Notes under the pieces: model-generated
Told to the model about the DNA's origin: nothing
What the model saw: only the letters and a program-made list of their open reading frames with translations
The model's database searches: none
In this document: one piece after another, positions 9,770-17,522 of the stretch
How positions within the stretch are numbered: position 1 is the first letter of the stretch
Layout of the letters: each line of letters begins with the position of its first letter
Position numbers and translations under genes: made by a program
NCBI RefSeq assembly: GCF_000382445.1
Contig: NZ_KB905472.1
Span: 2,131,697 to 2,195,696 of the forward strand
DNA length: 64,000 nucleotides
Reading direction: 5' to 3'
Source of the DNA: Phocaeicola massiliensis B84634 = Timone 84634 = DSM 17679 = JCM 13223
Lineage (GTDB): Bacteria > Bacteroidota > Bacteroidia > Bacteroidales > Bacteroidaceae

Positions 9770-9920
9770 GGAGTGTGTCAAAACCAAACCGGTCTATCCC
9801 ATCGTCGGCTGTAGGGGCAGAGTTTGCCTGCCCGAAGACACAAAACAAACTGTTTTCGGGCGAGCGAACCTCGCCCCTACCGACTAAACGACAGTATTAT
9901 CCACGTTTTGACACCCCCTC
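9770..9920 (+). repeat. MITE-like element, full copy (copy B)
   Basis: About 150 bp with terminal inverted repeats: GAGTGTGTCAAAAC at the left end and ACGTTTTGACACCCCC at the right. Inside are two hairpins: GGGCAG..CTGCCC and TTTTCGGGCGAGCGAACCTC followed by GCCCC. It lies between the small peptide gene (9931-10047) and the start of the large lipoprotein (9726). It also creates a spurious ORF on the plus strand. Confidence 0.85.
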
Positions 9921-9930
9921 ATACATTTCT

Positions 9931-10047
9931 TTAGTCAGTCCAATTACCGTTTTCGCCACCACCACTGGTTGCAAATCCTTTTTCTACTTCCACTTCGATG
10001 ATTTCCACTTTCGGAGCTTCATACGTTTCAATACTATTTTCCTTCAT
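9931..10047 (-). CDS. Small 38-aa peptide, candidate RiPP precursor
   Basis: ATG at 10047, TAA at 9931-9933, 38 codons. The sequence starts MKENSIETYEAPKVEIIEVE, continues VEKGFATSGG and ends GENGNWTD. It has an acidic, helix-prone N-terminal half, a GFATSGGG junction that looks like a double-glycine-type leader end, and a short Gly/Asn/Trp tail. Peptides of this general look (Y-E-x-P...I-E...GFA-x-SG) are, to my knowledge, frequent in Bacteroides. It is the first leftward gene before the lipoprotein, PqqD-like, nucleotidyltransferase, ABC, kinase and peptidase genes. Being coding is supported by codon-phase sense and context only. Precursor status is inference. Confidence 0.6.
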   Translation of the reverse strand: MKENSIETYEAPKVEIIEVEVEKGFATSGGGENGNWTD

Positions 10048-10347
10048 AACCTTTGTACAATAAAATTTTAATATGATTTTCTATTTTAAAAATCAGACAT
10101 TATACGCCCCAATTACATATTTCGACACTTGACAAAAATAAACAGTAATTGCTGTCTGAGGGCGGAAGATTCCTGGCGGACCGGTGGTATATATCTCACC
10201 GCTGTAGTCCCCCGACGTGAAATGGAATGCGAAGAACGGCATTCGCGTGTGTTTTTGTTTTTTCATACGCCTGCATTGTTTTAGTTGCCTAAAAACGGTT
10301 AACTCTTGCCATGTCTTCCCTCTTTGCATGACAATTAATAAAAAAAA

Positions 10348-10427
10348 GCGTGAGGGCTGTATCTTGTTTATCCTATCGTCGGGCCTTCGCAATGCCTTTC
10401 ACCTGGATAAACAACAGCCACCCACGC
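10348..10427 (-). other. Structured element 1 (candidate RNA hairpin), minus orientation
   Basis: A long imperfect stem: TTGTTTATCC pairs with GGATAAACAA, and the outer GCGTG pairs with CACGC. On the minus strand the stem ends in a run of T (10340-10347), so it may also terminate transcription. The loop, read on the minus strand, holds CAGGTGAAA, TTGCGAAG and GACGATAG in that order, with GGC/GCC closing the inner loop. The same three blocks in the same order occur on the plus strand at 10478-10551. I cannot assign it to a known RNA family. Confidence 0.55.
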
Positions 10428-10434
10428 CGTTTGA

Positions 10435-10466
10435 TATATAGATGCCACACCAATGGCAGGTATATA
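10435..10466. other. Small hairpin between the two structured elements
   Basis: TATATA and TGCCA on the left pair with TGGCA and TATATA on the right. It sits exactly between elements 1 and 2, so the three stems form one compact array. Confidence 0.45.
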
Positions 10467-10477
10467 ACACAGACGTG

Positions 10478-10551
10478 AGCGTTGTTGTTATCATCTTCAG
10501 GTGAAATCAAAGTTGCGAAGTTTGACGATAGAAGATAATTTCAATAACGCT
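10478..10551 (+). other. Structured element 2, plus orientation
   Basis: The outer stem AGCGTT (10478-10483) pairs with AACGCT (10546-10551), and ATCTTC pairs with GAAGAT. Inside are CAGGTGAAA (10498-10506), TTGCGAAG (10513-10520) and GACGATAG (10524-10531), the same blocks as element 1 on the other strand. The inner stem here is TCAAA/TTTGA instead of GGC/GCC, a compensatory change that argues for a conserved fold rather than conserved sequence. Confidence 0.55.
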
Positions 10552-10815
10552 TCTTAATAAATATATAAATTCCCTTACGCATAAGAGAATATTCGGTACA
10601 AATATAACATATTCTTAATTAGGAAAAAAATTTCTTATTTACTTTTTTACTTTTATTATGTACTTTCGGGTCAAGTCAAAAAGTGTGTGGGCATAATATT
10701 TTGAGAAAATCCGGGTCACTTATTATTCTTGGGGATTTAAATATCATATCACAAACAAAGGGAAGAATAAGCCGTTTTCCAAGTTCGGCCAAGGTCTTTT
10801 AAACGGAAGATTATT

Positions 10816-10903
10816 ACAGTCTGCGGCAATGGACTGTACAGTCCACTGTAGCAGACTGTACGGTCCACTGCAACGAACTATACAGTCCGCTGCCGGAGAC
10901 TGT
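10816..10903. repeat. 22-nt tandem repeat, four units
   Basis: Four contiguous 22-bp units (10816-10837, 10838-10859, 10860-10881, 10882-10903) of the form ACAGTCCNCTGYNNNNGACT plus a final GT. Each unit is itself an imperfect palindrome (ACAGTC...GACTGT). It lies in the 1.29-kb non-coding stretch between the peptide gene and the S41 protease. ORFs across this stretch look spurious. Confidence 0.8.
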
Positions 10904-11153
10904 AGTAATTCGACGGACAGGCAGGCATAACCGGAAGGACGGAAACGCCTGGTCCGGCTAATGAAACGACTTAGGAAGCTTAAAAACGCATGCAGGGGAT
11001 TGGAAACCGGAGGAGATAACGACTGCCTCTTATCATCCACAGGAGTTTCGGACCGACCCGTACTTTCTTTCCGTAGATGAAGTTTTATTATAAAGAAAAA
11101 GAGAGGAAACGCTAAAATAAAAATCAGAGAGGCTCGATTCCTACAAAGGAAAC

Positions 11154-11293
11154 AGGGTGTATCAAAACGTGGATAATACTGTCGTCTAGTTCATAGGGGC
11201 GAGGTTTGCTCGCCCGAAAACAGTTCTTCGGGCAGGCAAACCCTGCCCCTACAACTGATAATCGGACAGGCCGGGTTAGTTTTGACACACTCC
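11154..11293 (-). repeat. MITE-like element, full copy (copy C)
   Basis: The same family as copy B in reverse orientation. It begins GGGTGTATCAAAACGTGGAT and ends GTTTTGACACACTCCC. Relative to copies B and D it lacks about 11 bp between the two internal hairpins. It lies just downstream of the S41 protease stop codon. Confidence 0.85.
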
Positions 11294-11339
11294 CAAAGCC
11301 CATTCCCTTAGATTCGAAATTACAAGTAATTTCAAATGT

Positions 11340-12830
11340 TTAATTACATTCTTCTATCTGCTTTCTTTCTATTTTATCTATTAAAGTATTATCTATACGC
11401 TTGCCAAACAATGGATTAACAGTCATTGGAGTTAATTCATACGGAAGCAAAGAAACAGTGCGAGCCCCGGAACGGTCTGTTTTACCTGCTGCCCTATCAA
11501 GCGCCAGTCTCAACAAAGATTCATTCTCGTCACCCAACTGATAACCGTCAAGCGGATTATCCTCAGCCGGATAATCCGGCTTTAAACCATCGGGCATACA
11601 AGGATTATTGCCATCCTTATCGGCATAACGGTTAATCATTACATACAACCCCCAGTTCTTGATAACGCTTGGGAACTTTGAATAAATGTTTTCAGGACCG
11701 AGCAACGCTCCCGTACAATATTTACCATGAGACTGACCTCCGATAAGTTCCACTGCCATATAAGGTATTAATCCGATAAGTACAGATTCGGAAGCCGATG
11801 CCGTACCCGAACCGATAAGCCCGTAAATCTTAGTGATGCCTACATTGGCCCTTCCCACATCAATAGTTTTAGAACCATTGGTGACAACAGTGCTGAAATA
11901 AGTATTCAGGTCTTCTCCTTTTTTCTTGTAATACTCCATTAAATCCTTATTCCATATTTCTGTTTCATAAACAGCCTTGCTCTTCACCACATTCTCCGGT
12001 GCAAGCATAAATGCCAATACATTCTCCGTAAAAACATAGCCTCCGCCATTATAACGCAAATCCAGAATAAGTTCACTAATGCCCTCTTGTTTAAACTGAC
12101 AACAAATATCTACCAGTTTTTCAGCCGAATCCAAATCGAAACTGCTATATGCCAGATAGCCGACCTTCTTGCCTCCGACATCAAATGTTTTATGTACAAG
12201 AATTGGATTTTCGTACATTGTAACGGCATCAAGCGTTAGGGTCTGTCCGCTTAACCCAATGTACCCGTCTTTCTGCTCACCCATGCCCAAAGTAATATTC
12301 GAACTATAAAGAGCTTCCTGATAATTGTCCTTCGTTATCTCTTTCCCATTCAGCTGCATGATGATATCTCCGCGTTTTATTCCCACTTTGTAAGCCGGAC
12401 TTCCTTCATAAACAAACGCCACGATAAAGAAATAATTTTCGGAGTTGGAAAACTTGCCAAGCATCAGATTATAACCGTAAGTAGTGGCAACCCCATCCAT
12501 GTTATTAATGAGACTTTCCATATCATCCGTCATCATGGTCCACTTGTCTACCTCCTTATTATTTTCCTTAAATCGTATGTCTTTTACGGTACCAATCGGA
12601 TCCTCATTTACATTCGGGTCAAGCTTCTGCATCTCTGCGGCTATTTCATCTTTCCACAAATAATAGGTATCCAGCGCATCATAAGCAAACTGGTTGGCAT
12701 AATAAATCTCATCGGTTGTCACTCTGCCATCGCCACTACCTTGACCACCGCCATTATCATCATCTTTAGAGCATCCGCTCATTATGCATAAAACGCATAA
12801 AAAAAGAGAAAGGAAATAGATTTTTTTCAT
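11340..12830 (-). CDS. S41 family C-terminal processing-type protease, lipoprotein
   Basis: A 496-aa protein with a lipoprotein signal (IMSGC at about residue 20) and a low-complexity Asp/Gly linker. A PDZ-like domain follows (SPAYKVGIKRGDIIMQLNGK, residues about 140-180), then the tail-specific protease fold: LILDLRYNGGGYV and the nucleophile region GSGTASASESVLIGL. S41 proteases cleave non-polar C termini; this membrane-anchored form would act in the periplasm or on the surface. No partner gene is adjacent. It lies downstream of the secG operon but is separated from it by a strong terminator. Substrate unknown. Confidence 0.88.
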   Translation of the reverse strand: MKKIYFLSLFLCVLCIMSGCSKDDDNGGGQGSGDGRVTTDEIYYANQFAYDALDTYYLWKDEIAAEMQKLDPNVNEDPIGTVKDIRFKENNKEVDKWTMMTDDMESLINNMDGVATTYGYNLMLGKFSNSENYFFIVAFVYEGSPAYKVGIKRGDIIMQLNGKEITKDNYQEALYSSNITLGMGEQKDGYIGLSGQTLTLDAVTMYENPILVHKTFDVGGKKVGYLAYSSFDLDSAEKLVDICCQFKQEGISELILDLRYNGGGYVFTENVLAFMLAPENVVKSKAVYETEIWNKDLMEYYKKKGEDLNTYFSTVVTNGSKTIDVGRANVGITKIYGLIGSGTASASESVLIGLIPYMAVELIGGQSHGKYCTGALLGPENIYSKFPSVIKNWGLYVMINRYADKDGNNPCMPDGLKPDYPAEDNPLDGYQLGDENESLLRLALDRAAGKTDRSGARTVSLLPYELTPMTVNPLFGKRIDNTLIDKIERKQIEECN

Positions 12831-12940
12831 ATATGATATTTTTTAGAAACACCTAGTACCACGTATAAGTATATTCATTTTCACAAAAATACAATAATCT
12901 TTTCAATATCATTCCATGAAGGTGAAAGAGTTTTAAAAAA

Positions 12941-12975
12941 AACGGTTTGCTCCCCGAAAGAAGCAAACCGTTTTT
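12941..12975 (-). terminator. Rho-independent terminator after secG
   Basis: AACGGTTTGCT pairs with AGCAAACCGTT around a short loop, with T-runs on both sides. It sits between secG (leftward) and the S41 protease gene, so it likely ends the sigma-54 activator-lptE-secG transcript. Confidence 0.85.
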
Positions 12976-13008
12976 ATCCTTATGATTAAGGAAAATACTT
13001 TCTAAAAA

Positions 13009-13371
13009 TTACTGTGCAGAATCAGCAGGAGCAGTTTCTGTTGCGGCGCCATCTGTCTGAGGAGCTGCAAAACCGGAAGGTGCATTCAATGGGTTAGTAG
13101 CTCCTTCTTTTACAGCTTGTTCCATAATTACAGAAGATTCTGTATGAGCTGTAGGAACAAAATAAGCAGTAAGCACACTGCATGCAACCATAAAAGCAGC
13201 CAATCCCCATGTCAATTTTTCAATAAAATCCGTAGTCTTGCGAACACCCATAATCTGATTAGAAGAAGCAAAACTAGAAGCCAAGCCACCTCCTTTTGAA
13301 TTCTGAATCAATACAACGAAACACATCAAAAGAGCTGCAAGCACAATTAATCCAATAAGTAATAAATACAT
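13009..13371 (-). CDS. secG: Preprotein translocase subunit SecG
   Basis: A 120-aa protein with two membrane segments (residues about 2-20 and 53-72) flanking the SecG signature LIQNSKGGGLASSFAS. SecG is an accessory subunit of the SecYEG channel in the inner membrane. The C-terminal tail is Ala/Thr-rich, as is common for Bacteroides SecG. It lies 6 bp after the upstream gene, so it is co-transcribed with that gene and lptE, then closed by the terminator at 12941-12975. Confidence 0.95.
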   Translation of the reverse strand: MYLLLIGLIVLAALLMCFVVLIQNSKGGGLASSFASSNQIMGVRKTTDFIEKLTWGLAAFMVACSVLTAYFVPTAHTESSVIMEQAVKEGATNPLNAPSGFAAPQTDGAATETAPADSAQ

Positions 13372-13376
13372 TTTCT

Positions 13377-14111
13377 TTATTTTGATTTAGTGTTAATAAT
13401 CAATTTCTCCAAAAATCTTATTTGGTCTGCAAAGTAAGCGTTTTTTTTTGGATATTTCAAATTTAATTTTTTAATAATTTCAAGAGCCTTTGAATATCTT
13501 TGTTGTTTAACGTATATTTTTGCCAATGTCTCGGTAAAATAACTCTCGTCTTCCGGTTCCGGCTCTTTTTCTTCCGGCTCCGGTTCATCGGCCCTCTCTT
13601 GTGAAGAAAGAAGAGGCTCATCTGAATTGTTTTCCAGAAAAGTATCTATCAAATCCTGTCCTTTCAATGACGGAATTTCTTCAACCGGGACTGCTTCTTC
13701 TGTTTCGGTCAATAAATAAGAGGTGTAATCCGTCGTTATATCCATTGGCAATTGTGTAATATCTTTCTGTTCTTCTTCCGGCTGTCCGGCCAGAAATGCA
13801 TCTATCAGTGAAAGCGTACGGTCAAGTCCCAATAAATCGGACGACTTTTCTTTTCCTTCCGATGGAGTGATGGTAAACCGCTCACCTTCTATCAAATAAA
13901 ACAGCACTTTACGGTCGGCTATATATAAAGCCGCTCTCCTCAGTTCTTCTCCAAAAGTAATGTCATGAAGCAGAAACAGATTTTTCAGATAAAGTAATCT
14001 CACTGTCTGAAAATAAGGATAACGGGCAAGCAAAGTTCGAAGCTCGTAAAGAGTATCCCGATTCAAAAACTCGGGATGTGCAATCCATTCATATAAGTGC
14101 TGTTGTGTCAT
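13377..14111 (-). CDS. Hypothetical protein with C-terminal TPR-like repeat
   Basis: About 244 aa from MTQQHLYEWI; an upstream Met at 14132 would overlap lptE. I do not recognise a named family. The N-terminal half is helical (LYELRTLLARYPYFQTVRLL, followed by LYLKNL). The middle is acidic and Pro/Glu-rich. The last 60 residues (ETLAKIYVKQQRYSKALEII, then KKLNLKYPKKNAYFADQIRF) look like one or two TPR units. It sits between lptE and secG with very short spacings, and this order may be conserved in Bacteroides. A role in envelope biogenesis is a guess from context. Confidence 0.8.
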   Translation of the reverse strand: MTQQHLYEWIAHPEFLNRDTLYELRTLLARYPYFQTVRLLYLKNLFLLHDITFGEELRRAALYIADRKVLFYLIEGERFTITPSEGKEKSSDLLGLDRTLSLIDAFLAGQPEEEQKDITQLPMDITTDYTSYLLTETEEAVPVEEIPSLKGQDLIDTFLENNSDEPLLSSQERADEPEPEEKEPEPEDESYFTETLAKIYVKQQRYSKALEIIKKLNLKYPKKNAYFADQIRFLEKLIINTKSK

Positions 14112-14125
14112 GTCAAAGATAGTTA

Positions 14126-14635
14126 TTACCAATTGGCTACCGTCATATTAAATATCTGGTCTACAATATCTTTAATCATCTGATTCACCAATTCATCCTG
14201 TACAGACGAGAGTTGCTGACTGGATTTATATTCACGGCTGGCCGAGAATTGCTGATTATTAAAATTATTCTTCGGATTAGCCTTATCGACAAAGTTCACT
14301 CTGACCGTCATACGGAGTTCCACCATGTTTGAATAACCGTCGGAACCGATACCTTTATTTGCAGCATCATAATTTGTGATTTCTCCCGAAAGTTGCAAAT
14401 CTCCTCCGCGTCTTACCTGTGTCAGACGCGTTTGCTGCAAATAAACATCTTGCAATGCAGTGTTGAACATATTCTCCATCGGTCCCCAAACAAAGCCGAC
14501 AGAACGGTTAGGAAAATTCTCGAAAGAAATTGTTTTAGTCTTCGCATAATCAATGGAAGCACCATTAAATTTATAAGAAACCGAGCAAGCCGTCAATATA
14601 CCGATCAGTACAATCAAGCTGCCTATCCATTTCAT
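14126..14635 (-). CDS. lptE: LPS-assembly lipoprotein LptE-like
   Basis: About 169 aa from MKWIGSLIVLIGILTAC, a good lipoprotein signal with the lipobox Cys near residue 17; a start six codons upstream is also possible. The mature part is of the LptE type in Bacteroidota (VSYKFNGASIDYAKTKTISF, GDLQLSGEIT, ELRMTVRVNFVD). LptE plugs the LptD barrel in the outer membrane and helps insert LPS. It overlaps or abuts the sigma-54 activator gene upstream. The assignment rests on family resemblance in Bacteroidota, where sequence identity to enterobacterial LptE is low. Confidence 0.85.
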   Translation of the reverse strand: MKWIGSLIVLIGILTACSVSYKFNGASIDYAKTKTISFENFPNRSVGFVWGPMENMFNTALQDVYLQQTRLTQVRRGGDLQLSGEITNYDAANKGIGSDGYSNMVELRMTVRVNFVDKANPKNNFNNQQFSASREYKSSQQLSSVQDELVNQMIKDIVDQIFNMTVANW

Positions 14636-14639
14636 GTTT

Positions 14640-15905
14640 TTAATCCAAGCCATATTCTTTTATTTTTCTATATAGTGTGCGCTCTGAAATATTCAAGTCT
14701 TTTGCCGCATTCTTGCGTTTCCCATGATGACGGTCAAGCGCTTTACGTATCATTTCTTTTTCTACTTCATCCAGTGACAGTGTCTCTTCCACATATTCTT
14801 CCGTATCCTGAATATCATCATCCATCGGCATCTGCTTGGTTGCAGAGATGTTGATGGTAGGCACAGGAACGGAAGCCGGGGTTGCCGGAACCAGATTATG
14901 AGAAGGTTCCTGATAATAAGATACCGCTGTTGTTGTTGCCGGTGCTACGGTTGCAGTTGTTCCACGCTCGGCCATCAGAGTATTGACTAACTTTTTGAGT
15001 TCGGTCACGTCACGACGCATATCAAACAAGACTTGATATAAAATCTCGCGTTCACTGCCGAATGTTTTATCACCCGGCTTTATGCCAAACAACATAGGCA
15101 AACGCGAATCCTGTTGCTGTGCAGGAAGATAGTTCTGCAAAATAACGGGAGTAATGTCACGATTTGTTTCAATAATGGATATTTGCTCCGTGATATTCTT
15201 CAACTGACGGACATTGCCCGGCCAAGGATAAGCCAACAGCATTGCTTTCGCATCTTCTGTCAACTGAATGGCGGGCATACGATATTTCTCGGCGAAATCT
15301 GAAGCAAATTTACGGAAAAGCAAAGCGATATCTTCTGCACGCTCTCTCAAAGGCGGTATCTTGATAGGGACAGTATTCAGACGATAATACAAGTCTTCAC
15401 GGAAACGTCCTTCGGAAATGGCCTCTGTCAAATTAACATTTGTAGCAGCCACAATGCGCACATCCGTTTTCTGTACTTTCGACGAACCGACTTTAATATA
15501 TTCTCCGCTTTCGAGCACACGCAACAAACGAGCCTGAGTAGATAAAGGCAACTCACCCACTTCATCCAAAAAGATTGTTCCCCCATCTGCCTCTGCAAAA
15601 TATCCCTTGCGGTCACTGATAGCACCGGTAAAAGCACCCTTCTCATGACCGAAAAGTTCTGAATCTATGGTTCCTTCAGGAATCGCTCCACAGTTTACAG
15701 CTATATACTGTCCGTGTTTACGACGACTGAATTGGTGGATTATCTGCGGAAAGTTTTCTTTTCCGACACCACTTTCACCGGTTATCAATACAGATAAGTC
15801 GGTAGGCGCCACCTGAATAGCAATATCTATAGCACGATTCAGCCCTTCCGAATTTCCGATAATGCCGAACCTGAGCTTCACGTTTTGTATTTCTGACCTG
15901 ACCAT
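14640..15905 (-). CDS. Sigma-54-dependent transcriptional activator (AAA+, Fis HTH)
   Basis: 421 aa without an N-terminal receiver domain. The AAA+ sigma-54 interaction domain (residues about 12-245) shows Walker A GESGVGKENF (Asn-Phe where Leu/Val is usual), the sigma-54 contact loop GAFTGA, Walker B GGTIFLDEVGELP, and the arginine-finger and sensor region PPLRERAEDIALL and YPWPGNVRQL. A linker rich in Ala/Thr/Pro follows, then a C-terminal Fis-type helix-turn-helix (RKNAAKDLNISERTLYRKIK). It would open promoters with RNA polymerase-sigma-54. It heads a run with lptE and secG, suggesting control of envelope functions, though no sigma-54 promoter was identified here. Confidence 0.92.
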   Translation of the reverse strand: MVRSEIQNVKLRFGIIGNSEGLNRAIDIAIQVAPTDLSVLITGESGVGKENFPQIIHQFSRRKHGQYIAVNCGAIPEGTIDSELFGHEKGAFTGAISDRKGYFAEADGGTIFLDEVGELPLSTQARLLRVLESGEYIKVGSSKVQKTDVRIVAATNVNLTEAISEGRFREDLYYRLNTVPIKIPPLRERAEDIALLFRKFASDFAEKYRMPAIQLTEDAKAMLLAYPWPGNVRQLKNITEQISIIETNRDITPVILQNYLPAQQQDSRLPMLFGIKPGDKTFGSEREILYQVLFDMRRDVTELKKLVNTLMAERGTTATVAPATTTAVSYYQEPSHNLVPATPASVPVPTINISATKQMPMDDDIQDTEEYVEETLSLDEVEKEMIRKALDRHHGKRKNAAKDLNISERTLYRKIKEYGLD

Positions 15906-16079
15906 ATTTCTCCTTGTTAATATGACAAAATTACAAATTCCCCGGCAGACAGCAAGTAATTTTGGCAGAAAAAATAAAAAACAAACGCGGATTTCACGGA
16001 TTAATACGGTCTTTAATAAAGAGAAACCGTATATCCGTGTAAACCGCGTCTGCTTAATATTAATAATAAAGGATACTGA

Positions 16080-17387
16080 TTAATCTATTTCCTGATCAGC
16101 CTCATAACCACCCATTTCACGAATAGCATTCTTCAAAATAGCGTACTGCTGGAAGAGATGATTGACAGGAATTTCGTTTTCTGTGTAGTCGTGCATCGGG
16201 CTCTTCAAGAAGAAGCTCAAGAAACGCTGGATGCCGAAACGTCCTGCACGTGCAGCCAAGTCGCTCAACAATACCAAGTCCAGACACAAAGGTGCAGCAA
16301 GGATTGAATCACGGCAAAGGAAGTTAATCTTAATCTGCATAGGATAACCCATCCATCCGAAAATGTCAATATTGTCCCAACCTTCCTTACTGTCGTTGCG
16401 GGGAGGATAGTAATTGATACGTACTTTATGATAATAATCTGTATACAGATCAGGCTGTTCTTCAGGTACCAGAATTGATTCCAATGTAGACAACTTGCTG
16501 ACTTCTTTTGTACGGAAATTAGCCGGTTCATCCAAAACCAAACCGTCACGGTTACCTAATATATTAGTAGAGAACCAGCCGGACAAACCTAAGCAACGAG
16601 TTCCGATAATCGGAGCAAAACCTGATTTAACCAATGTCTGACCGGTTTTGAAGTCTTTACCGGCAATAGGCATTTTAGTCTTTTCTGCCAATTCCCACAT
16701 AGCCGGGATATCGACTGTAGTATTAGGAGCACCCATAATGAAAGGAGCACCTTCCGACAGAGCTGCATATGCATAGCACATAGACGGAGCGATATGTTCT
16801 TTATCGTCAGCCTTCATTGCTTCTTCCAAAGCAGCTAATGTTCCATGTATTTTTTCATCAACAGGAACATAGATTTCTGTAGAAGCCGCCCAAAGAACAA
16901 CGATACGCTCGCAATTATTTGCAGCTTTAAAATTACGGATATCTTCACGAAGTTGTTCCACCATATCCCAACGGTTCTTGCAATCTTTCACATTATTTCC
17001 ATCCAAACGGCTGGCATAGTTATGGTCGAAAGCAGCTTTCATCGGAACTATTTTTTCCAACTCGTCCTTTACAGGATTGATATCTTTCTCTTGCAAAACT
17101 TCTGCATTAACAGCTGACTCATAGGCATTAGCCGGATAAACATCCCATGCACCGAATACGATATCATTCAGACTTGCCAATGGAACGATTTCGCCATAAT
17201 GCAAATACTTTTTATTTTCTCCACGGCCAACACGCATCTTATCATATTGAGTCATAGAGCCGACAGGTTTTGCCAAGCCCTTACGAGCCATCAGCACTCC
17301 CGTCATAAAAGTTGAAGTAACAGCGCCCAATCCAACACAAAGGACACCCAATTTACCGGTAGCCGGTTTTACATTCATTTTTTCCAT
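16080..17387 (-). CDS. ino1: myo-Inositol-1-phosphate synthase
   Basis: About 435 aa from MEKMNVKPATGKLGVLCVG, chosen because AAGGAA lies about 10 bp upstream. It converts glucose-6-phosphate to inositol-3-phosphate using NAD. Visible features are the Rossmann start GVLCVGLGAVTSTFMTGV, the GAWDVYPANAYE region, NCERIVVLWAASTE, and the substrate-site segments GKDFKTGQTLVKSGFAP and SKLSTLESIL. Its neighbours include a PfkB kinase and, further right, a CDP-alcohol phosphotransferase and a nucleotidyltransferase. This fits synthesis of an inositol lipid, as described for Bacteroides thetaiotaomicron. Confidence 0.94.
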   Translation of the reverse strand: MEKMNVKPATGKLGVLCVGLGAVTSTFMTGVLMARKGLAKPVGSMTQYDKMRVGRGENKKYLHYGEIVPLASLNDIVFGAWDVYPANAYESAVNAEVLQEKDINPVKDELEKIVPMKAAFDHNYASRLDGNNVKDCKNRWDMVEQLREDIRNFKAANNCERIVVLWAASTEIYVPVDEKIHGTLAALEEAMKADDKEHIAPSMCYAYAALSEGAPFIMGAPNTTVDIPAMWELAEKTKMPIAGKDFKTGQTLVKSGFAPIIGTRCLGLSGWFSTNILGNRDGLVLDEPANFRTKEVSKLSTLESILVPEEQPDLYTDYYHKVRINYYPPRNDSKEGWDNIDIFGWMGYPMQIKINFLCRDSILAAPLCLDLVLLSDLAARAGRFGIQRFLSFFLKSPMHDYTENEIPVNHLFQQYAILKNAIREMGGYEADQEID

Positions 17388-17522
17388 TCTAATTTCCTTG
17401 TTAAATTGCATCTCATAGTAGAGATTAAGATAATTGTGACAAAGTTACACCTTCTTTTGAAAACTACCATGCTTTTCTTAGTTTTTTTATACCTTTGCAG
17501 CCGTTAAACATTTAATTTAGGT

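Noticed and set aside
9775-10071. 98-codon plus-strand ORF over the MITE-like copy B
   Set aside because: It is a read-through of the repeat; the same peptide start recurs at copy D, and it runs opposite to the 38-aa peptide gene.
10093-10441. Two overlapping ORFs (minus 99 aa, plus 74 aa)
   Set aside because: Both cross the structured elements; no family resemblance, and composition follows the hairpin repeats.
10816-10903. CRISPR array
   Set aside because: Units are directly contiguous without spacers, and no cas gene is present; the same holds for 36383-36470 and 36644-36748.
10744-11040. 98-aa minus-strand ORF
   Set aside because: It is largely the 22-nt tandem repeat translated; no signal peptide, no domain.
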